A stretch of 64,000 bases of DNA from Ceratopteris richardii (lineage: Eukaryota; Streptophyta; Polypodiopsida; Polypodiales; Pteridaceae). A model generated the notes under the pieces. It made no database searches. It saw nothing but the letters and a program-made list of their open reading frames with translations, and was not told the DNA's origin. Within the stretch, counting starts at the first letter, position 1. Each line of letters starts with the position of its first letter. Shown here in pieces: positions 60,570-64,000 of this stretch. The DNA lies in assembly GCA_020310875.1 (NCBI GenBank), contig CM035414.1, positions 193,223,803 to 193,287,802 of the forward strand, read 5' to 3'. The translations under genes and the position numbers were made by a program.

Positions 60570-61138
60570 TGTAGCTCAATGATGAGTAGCACCTCCTTTA
60601 ATGTCAATCCGGGAAGACGTGAGAATGGTATGAAGACCTTGAGCAAGTGGCGGCACAAGTGCGTGAGTGAGAAGCACACAAGCATGCACACACATACACA
60701 CACACGCGCACACACGGCAAGACAAAGAGAGAGGATCAATGGAGTTCTTTAGATTACTTTCAAAAGCTCTTACAAGTTCGTTTCAATTACAATCTAACCT
60801 CAAAAATGAGCTCTCTAGCTCTTTTTATAGTTTTTGACTAGCTTTTGGCCCTGTCCAGACCTAGTGTCCGGCCTAGTTAAAAATTAGGTTCCAGGGCTTA
60901 TTTGATGGCTCAAACGAAGTCTAAAAATTATGAAAATTGGTACGATGGTACTTCTAATACTCCTCAAGCTCGAGGACTCCTCGGCTTGCACAAAATGGAG
61001 TCTAATCTACCAAAAACGGAATTTACAATGTTTGTGTAGTGATTAAAATCACTTGAGTTGTACATAATCTAAGGGAAAAAATGATCTGGCCTTGTTGCCG
61101 TATTGTGCATGATTCCTCTGTTGCTTTGTGTGCCAACA
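60570..61138 (-). repeat. 5' LTR of element C (Y-type U3)
   Basis: 569 bp in minus orientation, starting TGTTGGCACACA at 61138. R/U5 matches the 3' LTR closely, with roughly eight differences in the first 300 bp. The distal U3 instead matches element G (GGCAACAAGGCC, CAAGTGATTTTAATCACTAC). Confidence 0.93.
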
Positions 61139-63062
61139 ATAAGTGAGTGTCTTCATGCATCCATGAGGATCCTGATCCTATGGAGTGCACTGACTCCGTG
61201 TCATCCTTGGCTCTATGGATGGGATTCCATTGAATAGGCGGTACGTCTCTATGAGAGTAATCCTTGAGATTGACTTTGGTTGTAACACCTAGGTGTTGCA
61301 AATACAAGGAATTGGTTCCCCAATCATGTACCACTTGCAACTGCCGCATAAATGGCCTTCCCAAAATCATCTCGTAGGCTTGGTTTTTGCTAAAGTCGCA
61401 TATAGCAAAAGTATGTTCGAACTCAACACCACATGTAGTGAGAGTTATTCATTCAAGCAATCCTAAGGGCCTCTCAATATGACCATCGGCCATCTGCAAT
61501 TTCATTCTCGTTGGCCTGAGTGCTGGCTTGCCCCAACGCTTCCATAGGGAAGTGGTAGCAATTGCAACTCCTGCTCTTGAGTCCAAAATTGCCTTGGTTG
61601 TGTATCCCCGATGGGTAACAGGGAGATAGGTATTTCCTTCTTCTCCTTCACTCATATCTCATATCTTATCCAATGGTATTTCTGGCACTGTTTTGTGAGA
61701 TCCTACCTGGGAATACGATTTCGCTACATCTGGCACTTGTTTGGCTACATGTTTCCACACTTCTGGTTTAACTTTGAGTAGCTCTTCTAAAGTGAGATTG
61801 CACTGCACTTTAGTGTTCTTTACTACCTCCGTATTCCTAGGTATGATCGAACCTTCGTTTCTTATCATGACCGTGGGCGCTCTCATGCATGTTGACTTAG
61901 TTTCCCATGGTCCTGTGAAATGTGGTAACTCTTGCAAGGAAATAGAATCAAAGTCTAATCTTTCCTGAGATTGTGCACTCTCCTGCTCCTCATAAATGGA
62001 AGGAATGTCTTGTGGGAATTGATCATGTGCATCATCCGCAAGTTCAATGGGAGGAGGGACTTCACTTTCCTTTGCCCACTTCTCTTCTTGAATCTCTCTC
62101 AGGAACTCTGGTGAATACCGATTCATAGAAGAAGAGGTGTCGGGTTCAGTGGAGTTAGGCACATAAGCTTCCTGGGGAGGAATGCTTATTCTATCACTTG
62201 CCCTCTCCTCAGCCTGGTAGGTGGCTCCTTTTCCAGACTTTGCCAGTAACCTCTCCAGTCTATCTAGTAGACCATCAAAATGCAATGGTGTTCTTGTGGA
62301 GCTAGAGCCATTGAACAAGCGACTGGCTTCAAACATGGCTTGCGCCAATTTGATCATCTTAGCACAAAGCTTTGTTCTCTCTATCTCTAGATCGGCCCTA
62401 GGGTAACATTTGTCATGATCTGTTACATTTGGCCCTTCTTGGATTCTGGCCTGATATGCTCTAAGCTCCATGTCTAGATCCTCAGGAGTGGGATCCGCTA
62501 GGACTGATCCTACTCTGGGTGGTGGGCGGGTTAAGGGTGGTGTATTAGAAGGTTGAGGAATGGACGGTGATGGATTGGTGGGAGATGGAGACGGTGGTGG
62601 AGGGGTGGTGTGAGAGTGGTTTTGAGATGTGAGTTCACTTATCTTTGCTTTGGTTTCTCTCAAGCTTTCTTCAAGTTCGCTCATTTTCTGTGACCATTGT
62701 CTTTTCATTCTCTCTTGGCTATCTCTCCAAGCTCTTGTCCTTTTCTTGGTTATACTCTCTGTCTCACTAACCTCAGATCTCTTTTCCTGCCCTACTCCTT
62801 GAGCTTGCTGCATGGCTTGAGCTCTAGTGACCACGTGCACTAGGGCAGCGGAAGTTACACTTCCTGTAGAATCTACTACTAGTCCAATGACATTGATGGG
62901 AGTGATTTTTGGTAGGTTATTGGGGTTCTTCGGGCAATATCATAAGAGATGATCTTTTTCGCAATCTTGACAGAAGCCCTGAATCGTTACTGGTTGGGGT
63001 TGTGTAGGGGCAGGCAGTGGACAATCACGTATGAGGTGATCTCTTTGACATCTGAAGCATGG
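61139..63062 (-). pseudogene. Gag C-terminus and protease 1 (element B, segment 3)
   Basis: From 63062 leftwards come the second and third zinc knuckles (CFRCQRDHLIRDC, CQDCEKDHLL then a TGA), the basic segment (KRTRAWRDSQERMKRQW), a linker shorter than in C, and the protease 1 region. The protease active site reads DSRAG instead of DSGAG near 61592, which would abolish activity. GGA-to-TGA changes occur at 61659-61661 and 61449-61451. The left end joins segment 2 at 46974 once element C is removed; the right end is cut by element G. Confidence 0.93.
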
Positions 63063-63673
63063 TGTTGGCATACAGGTCATATGAAGAGCATACAGGTACA
63101 ATAGAGCAGTCATGCACAATATGGCAACAAGGCCTAATCATTTTTTCCATGGATCATTCACAACTCAAGTGATTTTAATCACTACACAAACATTGTAAAT
63201 TCCGTTTTTGGTAGAATAGACTCCATTTTGTTCAAGCCAAGGAGTCCTCGAGCTTGAGGAGTATTAGAATTAGCTACATACCAATTTTCATAATTTTAAG
63301 ACTCCGTTTGAGCCCTCAAATAGGCTCTAGAACCTAATTTTTAACTAGGCCGGACACTAGGTCTGGACAAGGCCAAAGCTAGTGAGAAAACTATAAAAAG
63401 AGCTAGAGAGCTCATTTTTGAGGTTAGATTGTTTGTGAATTGAGCTTATGTAAGAGACTTTTTGACTAATGCAAAGAACTCCATTGTTCCTCTCCTTGTT
63501 CTTGCCTTGTGTGCGCGTGTGTGTGTATGTGTGTGCATGTTTGTGTGCTTCTCACTCACGCACTTGTGCCTTCACTTGCTCATAGTCTTCATACTAGTCC
63601 TCACATCTCCACAGATTGACAATTATGAGGTGGATCTTCTCATGTTGGTACTCACCATTGTGCTAGAGTGACA
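63063..63673 (+). repeat. 5' LTR of element G
   Basis: 611 bp, TGTTGGCATACAGG...GAGTGACA, with the family TATAAAAA box, GT-rich tract and GAGTCCTCGAGCTTGAGGAG motif. Confidence 0.92.
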
Positions 63674-63680
63674 CCAAATT

Positions 63681-63698
63681 TGGTGCCGTTGCCGGGGA
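63681..63698 (+). other. Primer-binding site, tRNA-Asp-like (element G)
   Basis: TGGTGCCGTTGCCGGGGA, one mismatch to the exact complement, 7 bp past the LTR. Confidence 0.85.
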
Positions 63699-64000
63699 GA
63701 GAGCTTCGAGGACGAGCGTGTGATGGTAAGACGTCGAGTTGAGACATTGGAGTTATAGGTAATATCCTTTCTTTTCCTTATTTTTCTTCATTTTTTCTTA
63801 TTTTTGCATCACCATCATCACCATCATCATCATCACCATCTCCCACCTCCATCTCCATCTCCACAAAAATTTCAGTTTTTTGGTCATATTCCACTCCCCA
63901 CCTCATTTCCCTCATTTCATTGTGAGAGAGAGCGAGAGAGAGCTTGCATGCGATCTATTTTTGTGTGTTTTTTGAGCTTTTGTTGCAGGAACTAGCTGTA
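63699..64000 (+). other. Leader start of element G with CAT/CAC run
   Basis: Non-coding leader. A (CATCAC)-type trinucleotide run at about 63807-63840 gives a His-repeat frame that I regard as an artefact. An acceptor-like TTTTGTTGCAG ends near 63988. The tandem array expected downstream is not reached. Confidence 0.55.

Larger units (their letters stand above)
46975..61138 (-). mobile_element. Element C: gypsy retrotransposon inserted in pol of B, with unlike LTRs
   Basis: Minus-strand element of 14.2 kb: 5' LTR 60570-61138, tRNA-Asp primer site, leader with tandem array, gag-pol 58802-49175, a strongly deleted ORF3, and 3' LTR 46975-47636. ATAAG flanks both ends. The R/U5 parts of the two LTRs are nearly alike, but the distal U3 parts are different: the 5' one is like element G and the 3' one like element E. 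The shorter length compared with A is due mainly to a deletion of about 2.9 kb in ORF3. Gag-pol has one nonsense codon and one frameshift, so this is the best preserved pol of the family here. Confidence 0.95.
63063..64000 (+). mobile_element. Element G: 5' end of a gypsy element, cut by the window edge
   Basis: A complete Y-type LTR (63063-63673), a primer site and the start of the leader, in plus orientation, inserted in gag of element B. LTR and leader are close to the 5' half of element C. The coding part lies outside the window, so neither its state nor its target duplication (CATGG expected) can be checked. Confidence 0.9.

Noticed and set aside
63804..63995. His-rich frame in the leader of element G
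   Set aside because: Translation of a CAT/CAC run in a leader region that is non-coding in A and C.

Overview
The window is plant-type repetitive DNA, and I see no host gene in it. It is built almost entirely of LTR retrotransposons inserted into one another. A land plant is indicated by Ty3/gypsy elements primed by tRNA-Asp, a Ty1/copia element primed by initiator tRNA-Met, and nonsense codons that arose at CG and CHG cytosines. Nothing identifies the species.

Left part (1-27,415). After an AT microsatellite lies element A (152-16,551, + strand), a complete 16.4-kb gypsy element with 577-bp LTRs (5 differences) and GATTG target duplications. It holds a tRNA-Asp primer site, a leader with a 20-unit tandem array, a gag-pol frame of about 3,084 codons, and a second frame of about 1,420 codons (ORF3). 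Next come a decayed gypsy pol relic J (16.8-18.6 kb), a decayed small repeat pair I (18.6 and 26.0 kb), and within it the non-coding LTR element H (19,242-25,799).

Right part (27,416-64,000) is a nest. Fragment E (- strand; 3' LTR plus part of ORF3) is interrupted by element B (- strand, LTR 30,369-30,949). B is interrupted by copia element D (+, 38,267-44,814, TSD GCACT), by gypsy element C (-, 46,975-61,138, TSD ATAAG) and by gypsy element G (+, from 63,063, running off the window). The order of insertion is E, then B, then C, D and G.

A, B, C, E and G belong to one large gypsy family with an unusual layout. Gag has zinc knuckles of shortened spacing. Two retropepsin-like domains occur, one before reverse transcriptase and one after integrase. 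The zinc-binding module before the integrase core is tandemly duplicated. A huge coiled-coil ORF3 sits in the env position behind a conserved splice-acceptor-like site. This layout is the best candidate here for an undescribed system. Element C is also chimeric: its two LTRs have different U3 regions although its target-site duplication is intact. Every copy visible here is broken by stops, frameshifts, deletions or insertions. Domain calls are by eye from motifs; no database search was run.
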